Positions 25,459 to 34,097 of a stretch of DNA of 64,000 bases are shown here, one piece after another. The notes beneath the pieces were generated by a model. The model saw only the letters and a list, made by a program, of their open reading frames with translations. It was not told where the DNA came from and did not search any database. The stretch covers positions 32,288 to 96,287 of the forward strand of contig DASUWU010000166.1 of assembly GCA_036378315.1 (NCBI GenBank), written 5' to 3'. Within the stretch, counting starts at the first letter, position 1. The number at the start of each line of letters is the position of its first letter. Origin of the DNA: CALAED01 sp036378315 (lineage in GTDB: Bacteria; Actinomycetota; Actinomycetes; Streptosporangiales; Streptosporangiaceae). A program made the translations under genes and the position numbers.

Positions 25459-27394
25459 GTGGTCCATCGCGCTCGGCGGGATCAGCGCGGACGCGCACTC
25501 GGTCGGCCTCATCGTGCTCAGGCGGGCGCTCGGCGAGAACGGCTACGACGTCCATTACATGGGCACGCAGAACTCCCTGGAGAGCTTCTTCCGCGCGGCC
25601 GAGCGGGTCGATGTGGTCATGATCTCGTGCATGGACGGCCACCTGCGCCACTACCTGGCCGAGTTCCCGGATCTGCGGCTGCGGTTCCCCGCCGCGGTGT
25701 CGGGCGCGCTGTGGTACGCGGGCGGGAACATCGCGCTGCACGACCCGCGCCGGGTGCACGACGATGTGCGGCGGCTGGGCTTCAGCCGGGTGTTCACCGG
25801 CTACGTCGAGGTCTCCACGGTGCTGGGGGCGCTCGCTGCCGACCTCGCCGGCCGGCGGCCGAGGTCCTGCCCGCCGCCCGCGGCCCTGCCCGCGCCGGGG
25901 CCGGCGGGGCGGGGCGTCCTGCCGCTCGAGCCGCCCCCGCCGGACGACCGTCTCGACGCGGCCGAGTTCCACCGGCTCCGCGAGGGCGTGCTGACCACCT
26001 GGCCGACCGGCGGGGACGCCCGCGACCTGGCCGACAACGCGCGCTTCCTGCTGCGGCAGCCGTCGTTCGCCGGCGCGCAGGCGCGCGCCGAAGCGCGGCC
26101 GCGCCGGCCGCGGCCGCTGCTGCATCCCCGCTCCGGCGTCGCGCTCGCGGACCGGCAGCTGGCCGCGTTCCGCACCCTCAGCCGGTACGGCGCCGACGTG
26201 CTCTCCTACCAGGTCGACTCGCTCACCAGGAACAACGCGTACGCGATGGCCGCGGACGCGATCGCGGAGAGCCGCGAGACCGGCACGTCGGCGCTCAACG
26301 GGTTCCCCATGGTCAACCACGGGGTCCGCACGCTGCGCAGGATCGGCGCCCTGATCGGCCGGCCGCTGCAGACCAGGCACAGCACCCGCGACCCGCGGCT
26401 GCTGGCCGAGATCTCCTGCGCGGGCGGCGTCACCGCGTTCGAAGGCGGCGCGATCTGCTACAACATCCCCTATTTCAGGGACTACCCGCTCGCCGTGGCG
26501 CTGCGCCGCTGGCAGTACGTGGACCGGCTGGCCGGCATCTACGCCGAGGACTACGGCGTCATCATCGACAGGGAGTTCTTCGGCACCCTCACCGCCGTGC
26601 TGATCCCGCCGTGCCTGGCCATCGTGGTGAACCTCATCCAGGCGCTGCTGGCCGTGGCGCAGGGCGTGCAGTCGGTGTCGCTCGGCTACGCGGAGCAGGG
26701 CAACAGGACGCAGGACGTCGCCGCCATCCGGGTGCTGCGCGAGCTCGGCGGCAAGTACCTGGCCAACATGGGGTACCACGGCGTCCGGATGAACACCGTC
26801 TTCCACCAGTACATGGCCGCCTTCCCCGCCGACCGGGAGCGGGCCAGGCAGCTCATCGTCGCGTCGGGGGCGACCGCGCGGCTGTCCGGCGCCACCAGGG
26901 TCATGGTGAAGACGCCGGTGGAGGCGGTCATGATCCCCAGTGTCGAGGACAACGTCGAGGGCCTGGCGCTGGCCAGGCAAGGCGCCGAGTCGGCCGGCCC
27001 GGCGATGGTCGACGAGCGGGCGGTGGCCGCGGAGATGGCCGTGATCCGCGAAGAGGTCGAGCAGATCTTCGAGAGCGTGATCACGTGCGGCGGCGGCAGC
27101 CTGACCGCCGGCGTGGTCCGCGCCTTCGCCCGCGGCCACATCGACATCCCGTTCGCCCCGAGCAGGGAGAACCGCGGTGAGGTGATCACGGCCAGGGACG
27201 CCCAGGGCGCGGTGCGGCTGCTCGACCCGGGGCGGCTGCGGCTGTCCGCCGAGATCATCGCGTTCCACCGGGACAAGATCGCCGAGCGCCGGGCGGCCGA
27301 GGAACGTCCCGTACGCGGCGACTGGGAGCTGGTCGAGCGCGACGTCCACCAGATCACCTGCGGGCGCTACCCGCGCTGGCCGTTGCACGAGTGA
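25451..27394 (+). CDS. Single-chain glutamate mutase (GlmS-GlmE fusion)
   Basis: This 647-residue protein unites both subunits of adenosylcobalamin-dependent glutamate mutase, which interconverts L-glutamate and (2S,3S)-3-methylaspartate. Residues 1-140 are the cobalamin-binding subunit with the DxHxxG motif (Asp14, His16, Gly19; His16 should ligate cobalt). A Pro-rich linker (about 140-170) leads to the catalytic epsilon-subunit TIM barrel (to residue 647), with the conserved TSALNGFPMVNHG segment. Separate clostridial subunits are about 137 and 483 residues, so the length fits an end-to-end fusion. It supplies a non-protein amino acid for the cluster. Translation may depend on the mini-ORF relay before it. 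Confidence 0.93.
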   Translation: MKRWSIALGGISADAHSVGLIVLRRALGENGYDVHYMGTQNSLESFFRAAERVDVVMISCMDGHLRHYLAEFPDLRLRFPAAVSGALWYAGGNIALHDPRRVHDDVRRLGFSRVFTGYVEVSTVLGALAADLAGRRPRSCPPPAALPAPGPAGRGVLPLEPPPPDDRLDAAEFHRLREGVLTTWPTGGDARDLADNARFLLRQPSFAGAQARAEARPRRPRPLLHPRSGVALADRQLAAFRTLSRYGADVLSYQVDSLTRNNAYAMAADAIAESRETGTSALNGFPMVNHGVRTLRRIGALIGRPLQTRHSTRDPRLLAEISCAGGVTAFEGGAICYNIPYFRDYPLAVALRRWQYVDRLAGIYAEDYGVIIDREFFGTLTAVLIPPCLAIVVNLIQALLAVAQGVQSVSLGYAEQGNRTQDVAAIRVLRELGGKYLANMGYHGVRMNTVFHQYMAAFPADRERARQLIVASGATARLSGATRVMVKTPVEAVMIPSVEDNVEGLALARQGAESAGPAMVDERAVAAEMAVIREEVEQIFESVITCGGGSLTAGVVRAFARGHIDIPFAPSRENRGEVITARDAQGAVRLLDPGRLRLSAEIIAFHRDKIAERRAAEERPVRGDWELVERDVHQITCGRYPRWPLHE

Positions 27395-27448
27395 CGGCCG
27401 CCGCCCGGGCGAGCGAGCGACCCCGGCACGAGCAAGGGAGCCAGAGCC

Positions 27449-28240
27449 ATGACGGAGCATCCAACCACCACCCCGCGCGTGGTGCTCGGCGTCCTCGGCG
27501 GACTCGGTCCCGTGGCGTCGGCGGAGTTCGTGCGCACGGTGTACGCCCACTGCGCGGGAGAGCGCGAGCAGGACTTTCCCGCGGTGGTGCTGCGGTCGGA
27601 TCCGAGCTTCGACGCCCGGTCGCCGGCGGCGATGGACGACGAGGACGCCACCCTGCCCGACCGGTTGGCCGACGGCGTGCGCGCGCTGCTGACCCAGGGA
27701 TGCACCCACGTGGTCGTGGCCTGCATGACGCTGCACCACCTGCTGCCCCGGCTGCCGGCGGAGCTGCGGCGGCGGGTCGTGTCGGTGGTGGACGTGCTCG
27801 TCGCCGGCGTCGCCGCGGCCGGCCCCGGCCCGCACCTGCTGCTGTGCTCGCGGGTCGCCCGTGCGGTGGGGCTGTTCGAACGGCATCCGCGCTGGCCCGA
27901 GGTCGCCTCGTCGGTGGTGCTGCCCAGCGTCGCGCGCAACGACGACCTGCACGCCGCCATCATGGACATCAAGGTCAACCGCGGTCACGGCGCCGCGCGT
28001 CGCTGGCTCGCCGCCGAGCTCGCGCGGTACGGGACGGCGTCGGCCGTCGCCGGTTGCAGCGAGATCCACGTGCTGGCGAAGGAGTGGCAGGGGCCGCCCG
28101 GGCATCAACCGTTGTCCTGGATCGACCCGTTCGACGCGATCGCCAGGGCGACGGCGGCGCAGGACCTCACGACGCTGGCACGTCAAGCGGCAACGGCGGC
28201 CGCGACGGGGGCGCGTCCCGCCGGGAGCGCAGCGCGGTGA
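27449..28240 (+). CDS. Aspartate/glutamate racemase-family protein
   Basis: A 263-residue member of the PLP-independent Asp/Glu racemase family. Both catalytic cysteines are present: Cys92 in VACMTLHH (usually ACNTxH) and Cys203 in AGCSEIHVL. The N-terminal LGVLGGLGPVAS is the family opening. It lies 54 bp after the glutamate mutase gene with an AAGGGAG site, so it may act on 3-methylaspartate, changing the configuration at the alpha carbon. The Asn-to-Met change beside the first cysteine may reflect altered specificity. Its 3' end overlaps the convergent oxidoreductase gene by 74 bp. Confidence 0.9.
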   Translation: MTEHPTTTPRVVLGVLGGLGPVASAEFVRTVYAHCAGEREQDFPAVVLRSDPSFDARSPAAMDDEDATLPDRLADGVRALLTQGCTHVVVACMTLHHLLPRLPAELRRRVVSVVDVLVAGVAAAGPGPHLLLCSRVARAVGLFERHPRWPEVASSVVLPSVARNDDLHAAIMDIKVNRGHGAARRWLAAELARYGTASAVAGCSEIHVLAKEWQGPPGHQPLSWIDPFDAIARATAAQDLTTLARQAATAAATGARPAGSAAR

Positions 28241-29195
28241 GGCGCACCCGCTCGGCGAGCGCGGCGCGGTCGACCGCCTGGTCGAGCAGCCGGGCGCCAC
28301 GGTCGGGGGCGGCCGCCAGCTCGGCGAACGCGGCGAGCTGGCGTTCGAAGTAGTCGGCCGGGCCGAACCCCACCGTGGCCGGCGTCCGGCCGGCCGGCCG
28401 GACGAACACGTTCAGCGGCAGCCGGCCCCTGGCCGGGAGCATGAAGTTGCGGACCCGGATGGCGCCGCCGTCGAAGGTGAACGTGTGGTCGGCGCGGAAC
28501 CGGCCGGAAAGCCCGCAGGCGAGCGTCGCCGTGACCCCGTCCGGGTAGCCGAGCACGGCCTCGGTCGCGAGGTCGACGCCGTTCGGGCCGTCGAAGGCCG
28601 AGCCGGCCCGTACGGAGGTGACATCCAGGCCGCGGCAGGCCTGGAGCATCTGCAGCCAGTAGGGCGCGGTGTCGAGGAAGGCGCCGCCGCCCAGCTCCGG
28701 GTACGCCCGGTACCCCAGGTCGCCCTGCCGGTCGAAGACGAGGTCGGTGCGGATCTCCCTGAGCGCGCCCAGGTCGTGGGACTCCGCCAGCTCGGGCACC
28801 GCCTCCGCCCAGGGGAGGTGCGCGGCCATCACCGCCTCGTGCAGGCACACCCCGGCGCGCTCGGCGGCGAGCCTGAGCGTCTCGGCCTCGCAGGCGCCGA
28901 GGCAGAGCGGCTTTTCGACCAGGACGTGCTTGCCGGCGCGCATCGCGGCCAGCGCCAGGGCGGCATGGGCGGACGGATGCGTGGAGATGTAGACGGCGTC
29001 GACGTCCTGATCGCCCAGGAGGTCGGCGTACGTGCGGTGGACCCGCGGCAGGCCGTGCTCGGCGCCGAACGTCGTCGCCCGCCCGTGGTCGTGTGCGGCC
29101 ACGGCGACGACCCGCACGTCGTCGCGGCCCGCCGCCGGCGCGATCACCGCGCGGGCCGCGATCTTCGTCGCGCCCAGGAGGCCCACGCGGATCAC
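28167..29195 (-). CDS. Gfo/Idh/MocA-family NAD(P)-dependent oxidoreductase
   Basis: A 342-residue oxidoreductase with the N-terminal Rossmann motif GLLGATKIAARAV and the EKPLCLGA motif (Glu-Lys-Pro near residue 94), whose lysine is catalytic in this family. Members in biosynthetic clusters reduce keto groups of NDP-sugars or oxidise inositols; similarity in layout to 3-ketoreductases of deoxysugar pathways makes a sugar keto-reduction the best guess. It is the last gene of the leftward C-A-oxidoreductase operon; its ATG overlaps the adenylation gene stop (ATGA). Confidence 0.87.
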   Translation of the reverse strand: MIRVGLLGATKIAARAVIAPAAGRDDVRVVAVAAHDHGRATTFGAEHGLPRVHRTYADLLGDQDVDAVYISTHPSAHAALALAAMRAGKHVLVEKPLCLGACEAETLRLAAERAGVCLHEAVMAAHLPWAEAVPELAESHDLGALREIRTDLVFDRQGDLGYRAYPELGGGAFLDTAPYWLQMLQACRGLDVTSVRAGSAFDGPNGVDLATEAVLGYPDGVTATLACGLSGRFRADHTFTFDGGAIRVRNFMLPARGRLPLNVFVRPAGRTPATVGFGPADYFERQLAAFAELAAAPDRGARLLDQAVDRAALAERVRLTALRSRRDAPPSRPPLPLDVPAS

Positions 29196-30796
29196 CGACC
29201 GCTCCCCTCGGACCCGCCCGCGGCGCCGGCGGCGAGCAGCCGGCGCTGGTCGACCTTCCCGTTCAGCGTGCGCGGCAGCGTGCTCACCCGGACGATCTCG
29301 TCGGGCACCATGCCGGCCGGCAGGTGCCCGCGGGCGTGCCGGACGAGCTCCTTCTCGTCCGGGTCGCCGGTGACGACCACGTAGGCCCGCAGCACGGCGG
29401 CGGAGTCGGCACCCGCGACGGCCACGTGGACGTCGTGGACGGCGGGGTGGCGCAGCAGCACGTTCGCCACGTCATCGAGCTCGATGCGCAGCCCGCGGAC
29501 CTTGACCATGCCGTCGAGCCGGCCGAGGAGCTCGAGCTCGCCGTCCTCCCGCAGCCGGCCCAGGTCGCCGGTCCTGTGGCGGTACGGGTCGGCCGGGTCG
29601 AAACCACCGGGATCTCCGTTGAGATAACCGAGCAGCCGGAAGGGGACGGTGATCTCGACCTCGCCGACGTCACCGGCGCGCGCGGCGCCGAGCACGCGGA
29701 CCGAGACGCCGGGCATGCCCACGCCCACCGGCACCCGTTCCGCGCTCTCGTCGGCGGCGGTGACCCGGTGGAAGAGCTTGGCCATCGTCGTCTCGGACGC
29801 GCCGTACATGTTCACGAGGTCCTTGGCGTCGCCGAACAGGCCGCGCCACCAGCGGACGTCGGCTGGGCGCACCGTCTCGCCGGCGAGCAGCACGGTGCGC
29901 AGCGCGGGCAGCGCCGCCGAGGTGAGGCCCAGCGGGCGCAGGGTGCGAAAGACGGTGGGGACGCAGTGCAGCACCTGGATCTCGTTCGCCTCCAGCCAGC
30001 GGGCGAGCCCGGCCCCGGCCAGCGCGCTCCTGGGCGCGACGCACATGGTCCCGCCGCCGCACAGCGGCACGAAGGCGTCGCGCAGGAACGCGTCGAACCC
30101 CGGAGAGGTCAGCGAGGAGACGCGCGTGCCCGCGGTGATCCCGAACTCGGCGATCTCCCAGTCGACGAAGTGCGCGACCGCCTCCAGGCTCCCCCTGACG
30201 CCCTTCGGGCGCCCGCTGGTGCCCGAGGTGAAGTAGACGTAGCCGCGGTCGGCGCCGTCGGCCGCCGCGGCCGGCTCCCAGCGCGCCGGGTCGAAGCCGC
30301 CCGCCGGCACCCGGGACGGCTCCCGCAGGCCCCGCGCCGATACGACGAGCCGATCTTCGGCGGGCCGCTCGACGGGGTCCGCCCTGCGCAGCACCGTCGC
30401 CCCTGGCTCGTCCACGACGGCGATCCCCGGGCGCAGCTGGTCGAGCAGCGCGGCCAGCCGTGGCGCCGGGGTCTGGACGCTGACCGGCGCGAAGGGGCGG
30501 CACGCGGCCATCGCGGCGAGCTGGGCGGCGACGATCTCGACGGGGTCCGCGCACAGCACGAGGACGGGGTCGGTGCCGGGAACGGCGGTGAACTCGTCCC
30601 TGTACCGCGCCGCGCACCGCTCGAGCTCGGCGTAGGTGACCGTCCTGCCGCGGGTGCGGATCGCCACGTCGCCCGGCCTGGCGGCGACGTTGCCCACCCA
30701 GCGACGGAGGATGCCCGCGCCGCCGCACTCCGGCCGCGGCTCGGGTGTGCGCTGTGTTTCCCGCACAGCGCTCACCGCGCTCTCGCGCGTGCTCAC
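29192..30796 (-). CDS. Stand-alone NRPS adenylation domain
   Basis: A 534-residue amino-acid-activating enzyme that forms an aminoacyl-AMP and loads it on a carrier protein. Core motifs are visible: A3 YFTSGTSGRPKG, A4 region FDAFLRD (the aspartate that holds the alpha-amino group is retained), A5 NMYGASETT, A7 YRHRTGDLG, and A10 NGKVDQRRL with its lysine. It has no fused carrier or condensation domain. The GTG start overlaps the stop of the condensation gene (GTGA). The carrier at 20483-20755 is the likely acceptor. With glutamate mutase in the cluster, 3-methylaspartate is a reasonable substrate, but the specificity code was not decoded. Confidence 0.93.
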   Translation of the reverse strand: MSTRESAVSAVRETQRTPEPRPECGGAGILRRWVGNVAARPGDVAIRTRGRTVTYAELERCAARYRDEFTAVPGTDPVLVLCADPVEIVAAQLAAMAACRPFAPVSVQTPAPRLAALLDQLRPGIAVVDEPGATVLRRADPVERPAEDRLVVSARGLREPSRVPAGGFDPARWEPAAAADGADRGYVYFTSGTSGRPKGVRGSLEAVAHFVDWEIAEFGITAGTRVSSLTSPGFDAFLRDAFVPLCGGGTMCVAPRSALAGAGLARWLEANEIQVLHCVPTVFRTLRPLGLTSAALPALRTVLLAGETVRPADVRWWRGLFGDAKDLVNMYGASETTMAKLFHRVTAADESAERVPVGVGMPGVSVRVLGAARAGDVGEVEITVPFRLLGYLNGDPGGFDPADPYRHRTGDLGRLREDGELELLGRLDGMVKVRGLRIELDDVANVLLRHPAVHDVHVAVAGADSAAVLRAYVVVTGDPDEKELVRHARGHLPAGMVPDEIVRVSTLPRTLNGKVDQRRLLAAGAAGGSEGSGR

Positions 30797-32550
30797 TGGG
30801 CGTCCCCGTCCCGGCCCGAGCCCTCGGCCAGGACCTCCAGGCGCCGCCAGGCGGCGAGGTCGGTGACGTCGTCGGGCGCTCCGGCGCAGAGCACGTAGTG
30901 GCGCGGGGTCATCGCGGTGAACCGGCCGGGCAGCGCGGCCATGCACAGGGCGTGCGCCTGCTCCGGCGTGCGCACGTGGCCGTCCGCCGCCAGGTAGGCG
31001 ACGAGCCGCCGGTCGCCGGCCGCCGCGAACACGCGGGCCCGGGCCGGCGCCAGCGCGTCGTCGACCAGCCGGCGTACCTCGCTGAGCTGGATCCAGCACG
31101 CGTCGAGCAGGATCCAGTCGTCGTCGCGCGGGATGGCGCCCAGGCCGATGGCGGCGTCCAGCCGGCCGGCGTCCAGGTCGCCGGCCCCGGCCGCCACCAG
31201 GACGCGCTCGACGGCCAGCAGCAGCCGCTCGATCTCCTCCTCCGGCAGCCGATCCGGATGCCAGGTCCGCAGCCGCAGCCGCACCACCTCATCGACCTGC
31301 TGCAGGTCGAACAGCATCAACACGTCCGTCGTGACCCTGATCGACCAGTTGAGGGACGTACGCGGCAGCGCGGCCCCGATCTCCTCTGGCGAGTACTTCG
31401 CCGGCGAGTCCGCCGGCGACCGGGAGGACATGGTGTCGGCCACCCGGTTGTTGAAGAGCGGCTCGAAGGAGAAGTGGACGCCGCGCTCCCGCTGCACCCG
31501 GTCCGCGATCCCGGTCCGCTGGTCGACGTCGTAGGTCCCGTACCTGGCCGAGCGTAGGGTCGCGTGCCAGGCCCGCCTGGCCAGCGCGTCGAAGCCGGTG
31601 TCGTCGACGTCGAGGCTGATCAGCACGGACTGCACCAGCGAGCCGATGTAGTCCGACAGCATGCTGTCGAACCGGTTGGCCGACAGCGCCATGAACGTGA
31701 CCGTCGGCGCGCCGGTCCGGTGGCCGAGCACCGCGCTCATCGCGGCCATGACGATGGTGGGCCGGCTGAGCCCGGTCCGGTTCGCCGCGTTGGCCAGGGC
31801 CATGGCGGCCGCCTCCGACCGCAGCTCGGCGGCGGCAGTGCCGCCCGTCCCCGCCGCGCCGGCCGCGGCCGGATACGCGCACTGCGGTGCCGCGCGCAGC
31901 CCCGACTCCCACTGCTCGAGCGCGGCCGCCGCGCGGCGGCGCAGCCGCGGCGTCCGGTCGGCCTGCGCCTGGTCGAGCGGCTGGTGGCGCGCCGGGCCCC
32001 TGAGGCGCGCGGCCGGGTCGCGCATCATCTCGGCGAACTCGCGCTCGAGGAGCGCCACAGCGAAGTAGTCGACGGCGAGATGGGAGTACTGGACGACTCC
32101 GGTGATCGCGAGATCGCCCCTGGTGGCGACGGCGATCCGCATCTGGACCTCCCGCTGGTCCGGCGTCGGACGCCCGTACAGGCACTCCCGCAGCCGCTGC
32201 CGCAGCTCGGCCACCGGCAGCGCGTCGGGATCGTGCTCCGGGCCGAGCTCGTAGAGCTCCACGGTGACCTCGCCGGACGCGCGCACCCGCTGCACGGGCT
32301 CCGGCCCTGTGACGTCGTAGTAGGTGCGCAGCCCCTCGTGCCTGGCGACCAGGGCGGCGAGCGCGGCGCCGACGTCCTCGACGGCGGCGCCGGCCGGCAC
32401 GTCGAGCACGCCCTTCTCCCAGCCGTAGTTCCTCGGGAGGTCCTCGAGCCAGCGCAGGATGTTCAGCTGGCCGATGCTGAGCGGTCCTTCCGCGTCCCGT
32501 CCGCCCTCGTACGTCACGACGAGCGGATCGCGCGCAAACAGCGTGATCAT
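30793..32550 (-). CDS. Stand-alone NRPS condensation protein with adenylation-subdomain-like tail
   Basis: A 585-residue protein. About residues 20-450 form a condensation domain; the HHxxxDG active site reads SHLAVDY, so the second His and the Asp are kept while the first His is Ser and the Gly is Tyr. The last 120 residues contain a stretch (RLVAYLAADG followed by an LPGRFTAMTP block) that resembles the small C-terminal subdomain of adenylation enzymes. It should join an amino acid from a carrier to an amine or hydroxyl acceptor. ATG 32550 has an AAGGAA site; the upstream ATG 32586 is less likely. Confidence 0.85.
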   Translation of the reverse strand: MITLFARDPLVVTYEGGRDAEGPLSIGQLNILRWLEDLPRNYGWEKGVLDVPAGAAVEDVGAALAALVARHEGLRTYYDVTGPEPVQRVRASGEVTVELYELGPEHDPDALPVAELRQRLRECLYGRPTPDQREVQMRIAVATRGDLAITGVVQYSHLAVDYFAVALLEREFAEMMRDPAARLRGPARHQPLDQAQADRTPRLRRRAAAALEQWESGLRAAPQCAYPAAAGAAGTGGTAAAELRSEAAAMALANAANRTGLSRPTIVMAAMSAVLGHRTGAPTVTFMALSANRFDSMLSDYIGSLVQSVLISLDVDDTGFDALARRAWHATLRSARYGTYDVDQRTGIADRVQRERGVHFSFEPLFNNRVADTMSSRSPADSPAKYSPEEIGAALPRTSLNWSIRVTTDVLMLFDLQQVDEVVRLRLRTWHPDRLPEEEIERLLLAVERVLVAAGAGDLDAGRLDAAIGLGAIPRDDDWILLDACWIQLSEVRRLVDDALAPARARVFAAAGDRRLVAYLAADGHVRTPEQAHALCMAALPGRFTAMTPRHYVLCAGAPDDVTDLAAWRRLEVLAEGSGRDGDAQ

Positions 32551-32680
32551 CGGGTTCCTTGCCCTCGCGGCTGCCGTCCGGTGCACAGTACGGGCGGTGC
32601 TCGAAAAGCGGCAATGTTCAAAAATGCGCCGATTCGCCCGGCCCGCCGGCGGCGTGGGTCACCGCCGGCCGCCGCGACCA

Positions 32681-32720
32681 GGCCCGTACGGCCGTACGCC
32701 GAATACGGCCGTACGGGGCC
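32681..32720 (-). terminator. Hairpin between the UDP-glucose dehydrogenase gene and the NRPS operon
   Basis: A 16-bp stem with one bulged base (32681-32696 with 32704-32720) and a 7-base loop lies 6 bases downstream of the dehydrogenase stop. It would end the long leftward operon before the condensation gene. Confidence 0.75.
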
Positions 32721-32725
32721 TGCGG

Positions 32726-34078
32726 TCAGGCCGGTTCAGGAACCGCCAGCGGCGCCAGCGGCCGGCGTCCGGGCGCGCGGAACCGCCAGCCGGCCCGGCA
32801 CCACCGGTCGGCGTCGAGCCGGTTGCGGCCGTCGATCACCCGGCGTTCGGCCACCAGGTCACCCAGCTCGGCCGGGTCGAGCTCGGCGAACTCCGGCCAG
32901 TCGGTCAGGTGCAGCACCAGGTGCGCACCCGCCGCTGCCTCCGCCGCGGACAGCCCGTAGTCGAGTTCGGGGACCTGCCTGCGCGCGTTGTCGCCGGCCT
33001 TCGGGTCGAAGACGCTGACCTGGCACCCCTGCCGCCACAGCGCGGCCGCGACGGCGAGCGCGGGCGAGTCGCGGATGTCGTCGGTGTGCGGCTTGAACGC
33101 GGCGCCGAGCACGCAGACCCGCCGGCCGACGAACGAGCCGTCGCACTCCTCGCGGGCCAGCTCCACCAGCCGCTGCCGCGCCCGGCCGTTGATCTCGTCC
33201 ACGTCGAGCAGGAACCGCAGCGCCCGGCCGGCCCCCAGCTCGTCGGCCCGCACCCGCAGCGCCCGCAGATCCTTGGGCAGGCAGCCGCCGCCGAAGCCGA
33301 TACCGGGGTGGAGGTACCTGTCGCCGATGCGCGGGTCGAGCCGCAGCGCCGCGGCGAGGTCGGCGATGTCGGCGCCGGCCTTGTCGCACAGCTCGGCGAC
33401 GGCGTTGATGAAGGACAGCTTGACCGCCAGGAAGGCGTTGGCGGATGACTTGATCAGCTCGGCCGTCGGGATGTCGGTCTCGACGACCGGCACGCCGTCC
33501 TCGATCAGCTTGGCGTAGATGCCCCGCAGGACGGTCCGCGGGCGGTCCGCGTCGACGCCGAAGACCAGCCGGTCCGGCCGCAGCGTGTCCCTGACGGCGG
33601 TCCCCTCCTGCAGGAACTCGGGGTTCCAGGCGAGGTCCACGATGGGCTCGGGCCGGCTCAGCTCGGCGATGCGCGCCCTGAGGCCGTCCGCCGTGCCCAC
33701 CGGAACCGTCGACTTGCCGACGATGACGCAGTCGCGGCGCAGATCCGGCACCAGGCCGTCGATCGCCGCGTGGAGGTAGCGCAGGTCGGCGACCGAGGAG
33801 TCGGGGCGCTGCGGGGTCCCGACGCAGAGGAAGTGCACGTCGCCGAACTCCGCCGCCTGGCGCAGCGACGTGGTGAAGCCGAGCCGGCCGGTGCCGACGT
33901 GGCGGCGGACCATCTCTTCGAGGCCGGGCTCGTAGAACGGCAGTTTCGCGGCCGCCAGCGCGGCCACCTTGTCGGGGTCGACGTCGACCCCGAGCACGTC
34001 GAATCCGAGCTCGGCCATGCATGCCGCATGCGTCGCGCCGAGATATCCCGTCCCGATGACGGTGATGCGGAAACTCAT
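32726..34078 (-). CDS. UDP-glucose 6-dehydrogenase, copy 2
   Basis: A 450-residue Ugd-family enzyme that oxidises UDP-glucose to UDP-glucuronate with two NAD. The Rossmann motif is VIGTGYLGATHAA, catalytic cysteine lies in GFGGGCLPKD, and the UDP-binding C-terminal domain is complete. The UDP-xylose synthase gene lies immediately upstream in the same operon (19 bp), so the pair should make UDP-xylose from UDP-glucose. ATG 34078 is preferred because a GCGAGG site lies 9 bases upstream; ATG 34084 is close by. Confidence 0.93.
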   Translation of the reverse strand: MSFRITVIGTGYLGATHAACMAELGFDVLGVDVDPDKVAALAAAKLPFYEPGLEEMVRRHVGTGRLGFTTSLRQAAEFGDVHFLCVGTPQRPDSSVADLRYLHAAIDGLVPDLRRDCVIVGKSTVPVGTADGLRARIAELSRPEPIVDLAWNPEFLQEGTAVRDTLRPDRLVFGVDADRPRTVLRGIYAKLIEDGVPVVETDIPTAELIKSSANAFLAVKLSFINAVAELCDKAGADIADLAAALRLDPRIGDRYLHPGIGFGGGCLPKDLRALRVRADELGAGRALRFLLDVDEINGRARQRLVELAREECDGSFVGRRVCVLGAAFKPHTDDIRDSPALAVAAALWRQGCQVSVFDPKAGDNARRQVPELDYGLSAAEAAAGAHLVLHLTDWPEFAELDPAELGDLVAERRVIDGRNRLDADRWCRAGWRFRAPGRRPLAPLAVPEPA

Positions 34079-34097
34079 TGTCATCAACCTCGCTGTC

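Noticed and set aside
25451..28240. Macrolactam starter-unit pathway of vicenistatin type
   Set aside because: No PKS, PLP decarboxylase or acyltransferase of that pathway is in the window; only the mutase and a stand-alone A protein are shared.
29192..31099. Longer adenylation protein reaching into the condensation gene
   Set aside because: The extra N-terminal part is an out-of-frame reading of the condensation gene; GTG 30796 overlaps its stop and gives a normal A-domain start.
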